Below are positions 8,338 through 16,747 of a DNA stretch of 64,000 nt, piece after piece. This DNA comes from Streptomyces asiaticus (GTDB lineage Bacteria > Actinomycetota > Actinomycetes > Streptomycetales > Streptomycetaceae). Where the stretch lies: contig NZ_JAGSHX010000003.1 of assembly GCF_018138715.1 (NCBI RefSeq), positions 53,990 to 117,989 on the forward strand, given 5' to 3'. The translations under genes were made by a program, and so were the position numbers. Each line of letters opens with the position of its first letter. Position 1 is the first letter of the stretch. A model generated the notes under the pieces. It ran no database searches. It saw nothing but the letters and a program-made list of their open reading frames with translations, and was not told the DNA's origin.

Positions 8338-10102
8338 GCCGGACCTGCTTTCCCGCCGCATCCGGCGTGCCGGTTTCCTGTGTGCCCGAAGGGGGTGTGC
8401 CCGGGTCGCCAGTCGTCCGGGCCAGGCGGCGGAGCTCGGACTTCAGCACCTTTCCGGCCGGGGACAGGGGAAGTGCGGCGACGAACCGGATCTCTTTGAT
8501 TCGCTTGTACGGCGTCACGCGCTCCGCGACGTACTCCATCAGCTCCTCGGCACTCGTGCCCCGCTCGGAGGCGGGGACCACGAAGGCGACGGGGATCTCG
8601 CCGACGGCAGGCACCTCCCTCCCGACGACCGACGCCTGGAGCACTGCCGGGTGCCCGCCGAGGATGTCCTCCAGCTCGCGCGGGTACACGTTGTAGCCCT
8701 TGTAGATGAGCATGTCCTTCGACCTGCCGGAGACGTACAGAAAGCCGTCCTCGTCGAGGTGGCCGATGTCGCCGGTGCACAGCCAGCCGTCGACGAACTG
8801 CGCGGCGGTCTCCTCCGGGCGGCCGAGGTAGCCCGAGGCCACCTGAGGGCCCCGCGCCCAGATCTCGCCGCGCTCGCCCCGCGGCACCTTCCGGCCGGGA
8901 CGCAGCGGATCCCGGATCTCCAACTCGGTGTCGAACAGGGGGACTCCCTGGCTGCCCGGCTTGTGCAGTCCGGCCTTCGCGCTCGGGCCGCTGGACACGG
9001 TTGCCGTCGCCTCCGTCAGGCCGTAACCCTCGATGACGGCGGCGTTGGGGAAGACCTCTGTCAGCTTCTCCAACGAATACGTGTCTATGGGGGCGCCGCC
9101 CGACACCACGGCCTTGACCGAGCCGAGGTCCCGCGTGCGGATGCCCGGCGTCGCCAGCAGGGCGTGCCAGAGAGCCGGGGCGCCTGGGATGTACGTGATC
9201 CGGTGCCGTTCCACCTGCTCCAGGTACGACTGCGCATCGAAGCGGCCGTTCAGGATGGTGGTGGCGCCGCACAGGAGGAAGAAGTTGAGGCTGATCAGGC
9301 CAAGGGCGTGGAACAACGGCGAGACGCACAGCGCCGTGCAGCTGCCCAAGGGCAGAGCGTAGTCCGCGGAGGTCTCCAAGGGGTTCAGCACCACACCGCC
9401 TTCGCTGTCGAGTCCGGGGAGCGCCCCGGAGCGCCAGCAGGCGACCTGGATGGTGTTGCCGACGATGTTGCGGTGCAGTATGCGCACTCCCTTGGGTGCT
9501 CCGGTGGTTCCGCCGGTGTACCCGTACTGGGCGACGGAGTCGGTGGGGACCAGCACATCTGGCGGGTGGGTGCTCTGGCCTGCGACGAGGGCCTCCAGGG
9601 TGGTGCCTGCCCTCCCGAAGAGCTTTGCGCGGTCATCCGGCCTGTCGGCCGGGGCCGACTCGCTGGGCGGCACGATGACGACAAGCCGGACCGGCAGCCC
9701 CTCGATCGCCTCGGCCAGCACCGGCGCCGGCTGCGGATGGGTCACCACGGCCGCCGCGGAGCAGTCGGCCAGCTGGGCGCGCAGGGCCCTGGCCGGCTGG
9801 GCGGGGTTGGCCGGGCAGGCTGTCGCGCCGACGAGTGTGATGCCGTAGTAGGCGACGGCGAACCACAGGGTGTTCGGCAGGTGAAGGGCGACCACGTCAC
9901 CCTGCCGTATGCCGCGCGCTCTGAGGCCGCCGGCGAACGCGGCAGCCTGTTCGTACAGGCCGGTGAAGGTGAGAACCTGGTCGCCGTCGCGCACGGCCGC
10001 CCGGTCGCGGTAGCGGCGGGCCGAGCCGGCGAGTACCGCGCCGATGGGGACATCGGGGTAGTCGAGGTGACGAGGCAGTCCCGCGGGCCAGTAGTCGGTC
10101 AT
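8330..10102 (-). CDS. Acyl-CoA ligase (AMP-forming)
   Basis: A 590-residue member of the ANL superfamily. The phosphate-binding loop is YTGGTTGAPKGVRILHRN, the A5 motif GYGLTEATAT, the hinge and A8 region YVSGRSKDMLIYKGYNVYPR, and the C-terminal lysine motif PLSPAGKVLKSELR. It activates a carboxylic acid with ATP and CoA, the entry step for the cluster. The start at 10102 has an AGGGAG ribosome site seven bases upstream. It lies 64 bp after the racemase gene and overlaps the thiolase, consistent with one transcript. Confidence 0.92.
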   Translation of the reverse strand: MTDYWPAGLPRHLDYPDVPIGAVLAGSARRYRDRAAVRDGDQVLTFTGLYEQAAAFAGGLRARGIRQGDVVALHLPNTLWFAVAYYGITLVGATACPANPAQPARALRAQLADCSAAAVVTHPQPAPVLAEAIEGLPVRLVVIVPPSESAPADRPDDRAKLFGRAGTTLEALVAGQSTHPPDVLVPTDSVAQYGYTGGTTGAPKGVRILHRNIVGNTIQVACWRSGALPGLDSEGGVVLNPLETSADYALPLGSCTALCVSPLFHALGLISLNFFLLCGATTILNGRFDAQSYLEQVERHRITYIPGAPALWHALLATPGIRTRDLGSVKAVVSGGAPIDTYSLEKLTEVFPNAAVIEGYGLTEATATVSSGPSAKAGLHKPGSQGVPLFDTELEIRDPLRPGRKVPRGERGEIWARGPQVASGYLGRPEETAAQFVDGWLCTGDIGHLDEDGFLYVSGRSKDMLIYKGYNVYPRELEDILGGHPAVLQASVVGREVPAVGEIPVAFVVPASERGTSAEELMEYVAERVTPYKRIKEIRFVAALPLSPAGKVLKSELRRLARTTGDPGTPPSGTQETGTPDAAGKQVRHA

Positions 10103-10166
10103 GTGCCGCTCCCTTCCCGCCCCGGCCTGCGGCCGGTCATGCGGGGCTTTCGCACGGCGCGCCGGC

Positions 10167-11360
10167 TCATCGCACGACCTCCGCGTCGAAAAGCTGCTTG
10201 ATCTGCTCGGGGTTACGGCCCGTCTCGGCGAGGACCTGCGCTGTGTGCTCGCCTGGCAGGGGGGCGGGCCGGGCGGGCCGGCGAGGGACGGAGGAGCCGA
10301 ACCGGGGGGCCGGGGCGGGCTGGAGGACTCCCGTGTCGTCGGTGAGGAAGGTGCCGCGTGCAGCGTTGTGAGGATGGCGCGGTGCCTCCCGCAGGGACAG
10401 CACGGGGGTGACGCACGCGTCGGCGTCGGCGAACACGGCCGCCCAGTCGTCGCGGGTCCGGGCGGCGAAGACCTCCGCCAGGCGCCGCCGCATGACCGGC
10501 CAGCGGGAACGGTCCCACTGGTGGACGAAGTCGGCATCCGCGGCCAGGCCCAGCCGCTCCAGGAGTGCGGCGAAGAAGGGCGCCTCGATCGCGCCGACCG
10601 CGACGTACTGGCCGTCGCGGCAGCGGTAGACGCCGTAGAACGGCGCTGTGCCGTCCAGGTAGTTGACGCCCCGGCGGTCGGTCCACCGCCCCTGGTGCAG
10701 ACGGCTGTAGATCATGGCCAGCAGCTGGGCCGATCCGTCCACCATGGCGGCGTCCACGACCTGGCCCTTCCCCGTGGCGCGTGCCTGCAGGACCACGCAC
10801 AGCACACCGAAGGCGAGCAGTGCGCCACCGCCGCCGAAGTCACCGAGCAGGTTGAGCGGCAGGACCGGTGGACCGTCGGCCGGTCCGATGGTCCCCAGGG
10901 CCCCGGACAGGGCGATGTAGTTGATGTCGTGCCCGGCCCGCGGCGCGAGCGGCCCGTCCTGTCCGAATCCCGTCATCCGCCCGTAGACCAGGCGCGGGTT
11001 GCGGGCGAGGCACGGCCCGGGGCCCACGCCGAGCCGTTCGGCCACCCCCGGCCGGAAGCCCTCCAGGAGGACATCGGCATCCGCCACCAGGTCCAGGACG
11101 GCGCCGACGCCTTCCGGGTGCTTGAGATCGATGGCGGCCAAGCGCCGGCCCCGGTGCAGGACGGGATCGGGCCTGCCCCCCACGTCCGACGGGCGCTCGA
11201 CACGGATCACGTCCGCACCGGCATCGGCCAGGAGCATCGCACCAAACGGCCCCGGCCCGATGCCCCCGAGCTCGACGACCCGCAGCCCGGCGAGTGGCCC
11301 CGCGGCCGCCTCGGTGGCGACGCCGTCGTTCGCACGGCCCCGGTCCTGTTCGTCGTTCAC
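10167..11360 (-). CDS. Alpha-methylacyl-CoA racemase
   Basis: The 397-residue product is a CaiB-fold protein of the racemase branch. It carries the His144-Asp145 pair in RAGHDINYIALSG and Asp174 in LNLLGDFGGGG, followed by GQVVDAAMVDG. This is the pattern of the mycobacterial racemase MCR and mammalian AMACR, which invert the 2-methyl centre of branched acyl-CoAs so that acyl-CoA dehydrogenases can act. The GTG start at 11360 is seven bases after the hydratase stop. Its presence argues that the cluster handles 2-methyl-branched substrates such as sterol side chains, isoprenoids or branched fatty acids. Confidence 0.9.
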   Translation of the reverse strand: MNDEQDRGRANDGVATEAAAGPLAGLRVVELGGIGPGPFGAMLLADAGADVIRVERPSDVGGRPDPVLHRGRRLAAIDLKHPEGVGAVLDLVADADVLLEGFRPGVAERLGVGPGPCLARNPRLVYGRMTGFGQDGPLAPRAGHDINYIALSGALGTIGPADGPPVLPLNLLGDFGGGGALLAFGVLCVVLQARATGKGQVVDAAMVDGSAQLLAMIYSRLHQGRWTDRRGVNYLDGTAPFYGVYRCRDGQYVAVGAIEAPFFAALLERLGLAADADFVHQWDRSRWPVMRRRLAEVFAARTRDDWAAVFADADACVTPVLSLREAPRHPHNAARGTFLTDDTGVLQPAPAPRFGSSVPRRPARPAPLPGEHTAQVLAETGRNPEQIKQLFDAEVVR

Positions 11361-11367
11361 CGGCCGC

Positions 11368-12132
11368 TCACCGTCCCCGCCAGATGGGAGCGCGCTTCTC
11401 GGCGAAGGCCGACGCACCTTCCCGGGCGTCATGCGAGTTGAACACCAGTGTGGTGATCGGCCGCTGGCGGTCGAACATCTCGTCGCGCGGCCAGCCGGGG
11501 GACTCGACGAGGACACGTTTGGTGGTCCGTACGGCGAGCGGACCGTTGGCGGCGATGGCGGAGGCCAGCAGCCTCGCCTCCTTGACCGCGCCGCCGGGCG
11601 GGGTGAGCCGGTTGACCAGCCCGTAGTGGTGCGCCCGCTCCGCGGTGAGGAGATCACCGGTGAGGGCGAGTTCCATCGCGATCTGGTACGGGATACGGCC
11701 CGGCAGCCGCAGCAGCCCTCCGCCCACCGCCACCAGACCGCGTTTGACCTCGGGCAGCCCGAACTTCGCATCCTCGGCGGCGACGACCAGATCACTCGCG
11801 AGTGCGATCTCGCATCCGCCCGCCACGGCGTAGCCCTCGACGGCGGCGATCAGCGGCTTGCGCGGCGGGGCCTCGGTGAGCCCGGCGAAACCGCGCCCCG
11901 GCACGTGGGGGCGCTCGTCCCGCAGGAACGCCTTGAGGTCCATGCCCGCGCAGAAGGTGCCGCCCGCGCCGGTGATGATGCCGACCGCGAGGTCGTCACG
12001 CTCGTCCAGCTCATCCAGCGCGGATGCGATCCCCCCGGCAACCGCGCGGTTGACCGCGTTGCGGGACTCGGGCCGGTTGATGGTGATGACGGCGATGCCG
12101 TCGCCGTACTCGACCAGTACTTCGTCTGCCAC
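11368..12132 (-). CDS. Enoyl-CoA hydratase
   Basis: A complete 254-residue crotonase-fold enzyme beginning MADEVLVEYGDGIAVITINR. The oxyanion-hole segment is GAGGTFCAGMDLKAF and a second block reads VEGYAVAGGCEIALASDL, followed by FGLPEVKRGLVAVGGG. Both glutamates used for water addition in hydratases (in GGCEIAL and LPEVKRG) are present. It hydrates 2-enoyl-CoA in the beta-oxidation set. It lies 70 bp after the SDR gene and 7 bp before the racemase gene in the same direction. A second, decayed hydratase lies at the other end of the operon. Confidence 0.92.
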   Translation of the reverse strand: MADEVLVEYGDGIAVITINRPESRNAVNRAVAGGIASALDELDERDDLAVGIITGAGGTFCAGMDLKAFLRDERPHVPGRGFAGLTEAPPRKPLIAAVEGYAVAGGCEIALASDLVVAAEDAKFGLPEVKRGLVAVGGGLLRLPGRIPYQIAMELALTGDLLTAERAHHYGLVNRLTPPGGAVKEARLLASAIAANGPLAVRTTKRVLVESPGWPRDEMFDRQRPITTLVFNSHDAREGASAFAEKRAPIWRGR

Positions 12133-12202
12133 GGCAGCTCCTTATACGGCTCGGTGGCCAAGCGGGGGTGGCGGTTGGGCAGCAGCGGTTGAGCGCCGGC
12201 CT

Positions 12203-12967
12203 TCAGCGTGGGGCCAGGCGGATCGCGCCGTCGAGGCGGATGGTTTCCCCGTTGAGCATCGGGTTCTCGATGATGTGCAGGGCGAGTTGTGCGTACTCGT
12301 CCGCCGCGCCGAGGCGCGGCGGGTGCGGCACCGCGGCAGCGAGCGCGTCGAGCTTCTCCTTCGGCCTTCTGCCGAGCATCGGTGTGTCGAACAAGCCGGG
12401 CGCGATGGTGACGACCCGGATGCTCTTGCTCGCCAGATCTCGGGCCGCACACACAGTGAGGCCGACCACTCCGGCCTTCGACGCCGCGTACGGAGTCTGT
12501 CCGATCTGTCCCTCGAACGCCGCGACCGACGCTGTCATGACAACCACCCCGCGGTCGCCGTCGAGTGGTTCGTTGCCGGCCATGCGGGCGGCGGCGAGCC
12601 GGAGCACGTTGAAGGTGCCGATCAGGTTGACGTCGACCACGGCGCGGAAATGGTCGAGATCGCCAGGGGTGCCGTCCTTGCCGACCACGCGGAGCGGACC
12701 GCCGCGGCCCGCGCAGTGGACGACCGTGCGCAGCGCTCCTGTCCGCTCGGCGAGGTCGAGGACGGCGGTCATGTCCTCGGTGCTCGTCACATCAGCGGGG
12801 ACGAAGACGGCCTCGGGGCCGAGGCCGCGGACGGCTCGGTCGGCGTCCGAGGAGGGCAGGTCCGCGATGGTGACGCGGGCGCCGGCCTTGAGCAGCCGCC
12901 GTGCCGTCGCCAGGCCGAGCCCCGACGCGCCGCCGGTCACCACCGCGGATATTCCGCTGGTCTGCAT
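12203..12967 (-). CDS. SDR-family 3-hydroxyacyl-CoA dehydrogenase-like protein
   Basis: The 254-residue protein has the NAD-binding motif VVTGGASGLGLATA, the acidic DLP after the second strand, VHCAGRGG, the catalytic segment MTASVAAFEGQIGQTPYAAS with YAASK, and the PGLFDTPML tail. This resembles HSD17B10-type short-chain 3-hydroxyacyl-CoA dehydrogenases, which fits the missing third step of the operon's beta-oxidation cycle. It is the first gene of the minus-strand set and has a TetR-type site at 13116-13125 in its upstream region. The assignment to 3-hydroxyacyl-CoA is inferred mainly from context. Confidence 0.88.
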   Translation of the reverse strand: MQTSGISAVVTGGASGLGLATARRLLKAGARVTIADLPSSDADRAVRGLGPEAVFVPADVTSTEDMTAVLDLAERTGALRTVVHCAGRGGPLRVVGKDGTPGDLDHFRAVVDVNLIGTFNVLRLAAARMAGNEPLDGDRGVVVMTASVAAFEGQIGQTPYAASKAGVVGLTVCAARDLASKSIRVVTIAPGLFDTPMLGRRPKEKLDALAAAVPHPPRLGAADEYAQLALHIIENPMLNGETIRLDGAIRLAPR

Positions 12968-13115
12968 GGACGCTCCAGTCGGTCGAGTCGGTGTCGGATC
13001 TGCCGCCGCCCGCGCCGCGAAGGCTCGGCGACCGCCGTCGTACGCCGAGCCACGGGCTCCGGCCGTTGCGGTCGGAATCGGAACCCGGGGTCGATGGAGA
13101 GAAACCAGAACTTGT

Positions 13116-13125
13116 CGAACGATCG
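13116..13125. promoter_or_regulatory. TetR-type operator, copy 1 (acyl-CoA operon)
   Basis: CGAACGATCG followed by TTAAG; the core AACGATCGTT is a perfect palindrome. It lies about 150 bp before the SDR start, between that gene and the TetR gene, where a repressor site for the operon is expected. Confidence 0.65.
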
Positions 13126-13182
13126 TTAAGTTAGGCTGCCTGTCACACCACTGTCAATGACCGCGACGAAAAGCGGGACGAC

Positions 13183-13839
13183 CTACCGAGCCGGCGCCTC
13201 GTCGTGCCCGACCAGTGCGAACGCCAGCCGCACGTAGCGGTCACACAGCTCCGTCATCCCGAGGTCGCCGGACGGGTCGTACCACTGGGCGACGGCATTG
13301 CACATGGCCATGACCGCCCGGCGGGCGTCATCCGGGTGCGGGGTCCGGAAGACTCCGCCGGCCATGCCGTCGTCGATGGCCTTCTGGAAGAGTCCCGATA
13401 CGGCGTGCCGCTTCTCGATGATGGGATTGCGGTACTCGGGTTCGAGGTAACGGAGTTCCTGGAGAGTCAGCAGGCTCTCGACCCGCCGCCGGACCCGGTA
13501 GTCGACCGTCACCCTGACCAGGGCGGCCAGCCGCGCGGCGGGGTCGTCTCCGGCCTGGGCCAGTTCCTTCTCGCAGTGACGGAAGTAGTCGTGGAGCGAG
13601 TCCTCGATCAGGGCGTGGAAGAGCTCTGCCTTGCCGGAGTAGTAGTAATACAGGGCGGACAGACTCATGTCGGCCCGCTTGGCGATGTCACGGATGGAGG
13701 CGCCGAAGTAGCCGCGCTCCGCGAAGACGTCTCGTGCGGCGTCCATGATGGCGTCCCGGCCGTTTCCCCGGGGGCCGGAGGGCCCGTTGTCCGCCGCCTT
13801 GCCGCTCTTGCCCGCTGTTTTGCCGCTCATCGCATCCAT
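13183..13839 (-). CDS. TetR-family regulator of the acyl-CoA cluster
   Basis: The 218-residue protein has an N-terminal low-complexity tail, then the TetR helix-turn-helix DAARDVFAERGYFGASIRDI and AKRADMSLSALYYYYSGKAE. The C-terminal ligand domain contains an ESLLTLQELRYLEPEYR block seen in regulators of fatty-acid and CoA-thioester catabolism in actinobacteria. It sits between the operon it probably represses and the LivF/LLM region, and the same decamer occurs in front of its own start (13858-13867), implying autorepression. An acyl-CoA effector is likely by analogy but not shown. Confidence 0.88.
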   Translation of the reverse strand: MDAMSGKTAGKSGKAADNGPSGPRGNGRDAIMDAARDVFAERGYFGASIRDIAKRADMSLSALYYYYSGKAELFHALIEDSLHDYFRHCEKELAQAGDDPAARLAALVRVTVDYRVRRRVESLLTLQELRYLEPEYRNPIIEKRHAVSGLFQKAIDDGMAGGVFRTPHPDDARRAVMAMCNAVAQWYDPSGDLGMTELCDRYVRLAFALVGHDEAPAR

Positions 13840-13857
13840 GGTCCCAGCTTCCCAGAA

Positions 13858-13867
13858 CGAACGATCG
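13858..13867. promoter_or_regulatory. TetR-type operator, copy 2 (regulator's own promoter)
   Basis: The same decamer CGAACGATCG lies about 19 bp upstream of the TetR start codon, where RNA polymerase or the early transcript would be blocked. Confidence 0.65.
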
Positions 13868-13943
13868 ACAAAGCTCCCGTGCCGTCCGGAGCCGAGGGCC
13901 GGCGCACCGCCACCGCCGCCCGCCGGGCACGGTCCCCGGTGTC

Positions 13944-14590
13944 ATCCGGCCGAATGAACCTTGTACCCCTTCGCCAGGTCCGATGCGAAGAAGTCACCGA
14001 GCGCTGTGACTCCGGCGAAGACGCCCTTGTCCACGGCCGGCACCTGCGCCTCGCGCGAGCTGGGCTCAGCGGGATCGGAGAAGTCCTGGGGCGGGAGCAG
14101 GCCGGGTGGCGGTGACAGCACCGCGGGGCCATGAGCAGGCCCGGACGGGTGGGGTCCTCCCCCGGTCCTCGATCGACGCACGCATGGCCGGGCCCCGGCC
14201 GGTGTGGCGGAGGACCGCGGCGAGCCCGGTGATCAGCACGGGCACGGTGATGATCGTGACAATCACGGACAGCGGCAGCACGACCCCGCCTAAGTGGATC
14301 ACATGCCCGTCCCGGGGAGCGCCGAACGGCAGCACCTTCTCCCCGATGCGCCAGCTGAGTTCCGCGGTGAGTACCACATTGACCCCGATGGTCAGGATCG
14401 CCAGCGGATCATGCCTGCGGCCGTCGATCCGCGACAGCAGCGGGCGCTCCACCAGCAGTCCCAGCGCCCCGGCCGCGACCAGACCGAGCGCCATGGCAGC
14501 AGCGAAGCCGACGTGAGAGCTGGTCAGAGCCACCCCCCACACGCCGAAGAGCAGAAACGAGGCATGCGCGAAGTTCACCGTGCGGGTCGC
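13944..14590 (-). pseudogene. Truncated LivH-type branched-chain ABC permease
   Basis: A hydrophobic minus-strand frame reads NFAHASFLLFGVWGVALTSS, then LGLVAAGALGLLVERPLLSR, AILTIGVNVVLTAELSWRIG and VIVTIITVPVLITGLAAVLR. It matches the middle of LivH permeases (the NFAHGS block lies near residue 40 of intact proteins). The first 40 residues are absent because the frame is fused to the broken LivF gene, and the protein runs out of homology after RGPAMRASIEDR at about 14160. The tail to 13944 (FAGVTALGDFFASDLAKGY) belongs to another unrecognised protein. No functional permease is encoded. Confidence 0.75.
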
Positions 14591-14594
14591 CTTG

Positions 14595-15105
14595 AAGATG
14601 ATGACGGCTCGTCGAGGAGCAGGAGCTTCGGCTGCGCCAACAGCGCCCGGGCGATGGCGAGCATCTGCTGCTCACCGCCGGACAGCGTCCCGCCGCGGGC
14701 TCGTCGCCGCTCAGCCAGCAGCGGGAAGAGTTCGTGCATCGGGCGGCGTGTGCGCTCGCGGACCGTCGGCGATCGCACCGTGAGTGCACCGGCGTCCAGA
14801 TTCTCCTCCACCGTCAGGCCCGCGAAAATGTGCTGTCCTTTCGGTACCTGCACGAGCCCGCGTGCCACGGTACGGGCGGTGTCCGCACCGTTCGATCCTC
14901 TCGCCCTGGAACCGCACGGAACCCTCGGTGACGCTGCCTCCGTACAGACCGAGCGTGCCGGAGACAGCACGCGTGAGCGTTGTCTTGCCAACGCAGTTGC
15001 TGCCGAGGAGCGCCACGACGCCGCTGTCGCCGACCTCCAGGGACACCCCCGCAGAACGGGTGCGCGCGCACCGTACCGGACAACGAGTCCCTCGATTTCG
15101 AGCAC
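14595..15105 (-). pseudogene. Frameshifted LivF-type ABC transporter ATPase
   Basis: A GTG at 15105 with GGGAGG upstream starts [20 protein letters not shown]. The frame then shifts so that [20 protein letters not shown] and TTL (Walker A) lie in a second frame, and shifts back for [20 protein letters not shown], the signature [18 protein letters not shown] and Walker [10 protein letters not shown]. The protein stops there; the D-loop and switch histidine are missing because the sequence joins the LivH fragment. LivF/LivH proteins import branched amino acids or, in some actinobacteria, aromatic or other small acids. Confidence 0.8.
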
Positions 15106-15149
15106 CTTGGCCTCCCTTACCGCCCTGGGGCAAAGCCAACGCCACTCAT

Positions 15150-15159
15150 CGATCGTTCG
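15150..15159. promoter_or_regulatory. TetR-type operator, copy 3 (before livF remnant)
   Basis: CGATCGTTCG, the reverse complement of the decamer, followed by TTAAGG. It lies about 45 bp upstream of the LivF remnant start. A 9-of-10 match (TGATCGTTCG) occurs at 15216-15225. Confidence 0.6.
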
Positions 15160-15289
15160 TTAAGGACGGCACGAGCTTAGAGTGACCCACGTCACTCGGT
15201 CGGGATGCGTACACGTGATCGTTCGCAACGGAAAACTATGGCGAAGTAGCCGGTTCCACTCGGGGATGAACGGCGCTACGGTAGCTAAA

Positions 15290-15299
15290 CGATCGTTCG
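15290..15299. promoter_or_regulatory. TetR-type operator, copy 4 (before LLM oxidoreductase)
   Basis: CGATCGTTCG preceded by AAA and followed by ATAAAA, about 24 bp upstream of the LLM oxidoreductase start at 15323. Its position suggests repression of that gene by the same TetR protein. Confidence 0.6.
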
Positions 15300-15322
15300 A
15301 TAAAATCGGAGACGACCTGAGA

Positions 15323-16378
15323 ATGAGGGCCATGCGCATGCGTATCGGCATGACACTGGGTTACGGCAACGACTTCATCGAGTCCGTTCGTGCGATACCG
15401 GACTTCCAGGCGGCAGGTGTCGAGGTCGCCTTCGTGCCGGAGGCCTACTCGTTTGACGCCGTAAGCAAGTTGGGATACCTGGCAGCCCGGACCGAACGCC
15501 TGGAGATCGCCTCCGGGATCCTCCCGATCTTCACCCGTACGCCATCACTGCTGGCGATGACCGCCGCCGGACTGGACCACCTCTCCGACGGCCGGTTCAC
15601 GCTGGGTCTCGGAGCGTCGGGACCACAGGTGATCGAAGGGTTCCACGGGGTGCCGTATGACGCGCCGCTCGGCCGCACCCGCGAGGTGGTGGAGATCTGC
15701 CGCCGGGTGTGGCGGCGTGAAGAGGTGGTGTATCCAGGCCCGAAGTACCCGCTCCCACTTCCTGCCGAGCGGGGCACCGGGCTCGGTAAACCCCTGAAAC
15801 TCATCGATCGGCCGGTTCGCTCCCGCATTCCCATCGTCCTGGCGGCGATCGGACCGAAGAACGTCGAGCTGACCGCCGAACTCGCCGAGGGCTGGCTGCC
15901 CGTGTTCTTCCACCCCGGGAAAGCGGCCGACGTGTGGGGAGCTGCACTGGCCGCAGGGCAGGCCCGACGTGATCCGGCACTGGGTTCGCTAGACATCACG
16001 GTGACCACGCCTTTGGCCATCGGCGACGACGTGGCACACCTGCTGGACCGCGCCCGGCCTCAGCTGGCCCTCTACATCGGGGGAATGGGAGCCAGGACCA
16101 AGAACTTCTACGCCCAGCTTGCCGGCCGGTACGGATACGAGCGGGAAGCGGCACTCGTCCAGGACCTGTATCTGGCAGGAAAGAAGCAGGAAGCCGAGGC
16201 CGCCGTCCCCGAAAGCCTGTTGAGGGCCATCTCCCTCGTGGGGACGAAGGAAGAGGTCGCCGGACAACTCGATGCGTTCGCTGCCGCCGGAGTGACGACA
16301 CTGTGCGTGAGGCCGCTGGCCGCCACTCACGCGGAACGTCTCCACGCCGTCGAGCGACTGCGCGCCATGCTGGACTGA
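15323..16378 (+). CDS. LLM-class F420-dependent oxidoreductase
   Basis: The 351-residue protein has the luciferase-like fold start MRIGMTLGYGNDFIESVRAI, the block RTERLEIASGILPIFTRTPS, and LDHLSDGRFTLGLGASGPQV, which are the usual F420-binding and active-site regions of this class. It probably uses reduced or oxidised F420 on the pathway substrate. The nearest upstream ATG is at 15323 with GGAG eleven bases before; internal ATGs at 15332 and 15338 are alternatives. It is divergent from the LivF remnant with two candidate TetR sites between them, tying it to the acyl-CoA cluster. Confidence 0.9.
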   Translation: MRAMRMRIGMTLGYGNDFIESVRAIPDFQAAGVEVAFVPEAYSFDAVSKLGYLAARTERLEIASGILPIFTRTPSLLAMTAAGLDHLSDGRFTLGLGASGPQVIEGFHGVPYDAPLGRTREVVEICRRVWRREEVVYPGPKYPLPLPAERGTGLGKPLKLIDRPVRSRIPIVLAAIGPKNVELTAELAEGWLPVFFHPGKAADVWGAALAAGQARRDPALGSLDITVTTPLAIGDDVAHLLDRARPQLALYIGGMGARTKNFYAQLAGRYGYEREAALVQDLYLAGKKQEAEAAVPESLLRAISLVGTKEEVAGQLDAFAAAGVTTLCVRPLAATHAERLHAVERLRAMLD

Positions 16379-16747
16379 CGTGCGCCGACTGCCGAGGCGT
16401 CGACTCCTGCCTACGCTGTGAAGGCACCGGTCGCGGGAACCGCAAGGGTCCGGGCGATCGTATGCCTTCTCCGCGTGCAGGCGCGCGCTCCGCCGCCGTG
16501 GGTAGTTCGCGGAGCTTGCCGGTGATGTTGTACATGTCGACCAGGCGTGGCTCATGGGAGAGTTGGCGGGGCGGGGAGCGGCGGGGCATACCGGGTTCAC
16601 GGGCACCGGCCTGGTGGTCGACCGCGCCTCGGGCCGCTGTTTGGCACTTGTGGCGAGCACCGTCCACCCCCGCCGCCCAGGAAACAGTGCCCGTCGCGTG
16701 GCGGCGGCGCGGCGGCGCTTGCCCGCGCGCTGAGGCGGCAATCTCGC
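16379..16747. other. Spacer with a short segment shared with the second P450 locus
   Basis: No intact gene. About 35 bases near 16502-16537 (GGAGCTTGCCGGTGATGTTG and flanks) resemble 59061-59094, where they directly abut the P450 repeat. Here they are separated from the repeat by about 210 bases. Confidence 0.5.

Noticed and set aside
5788..10201. Very long plus-strand open frames (about 900 codons each) opposite the acyl-CoA operon
   Set aside because: They are antisense shadows of the GC-rich minus-strand genes, with no domain resemblance and no ribosome sites.
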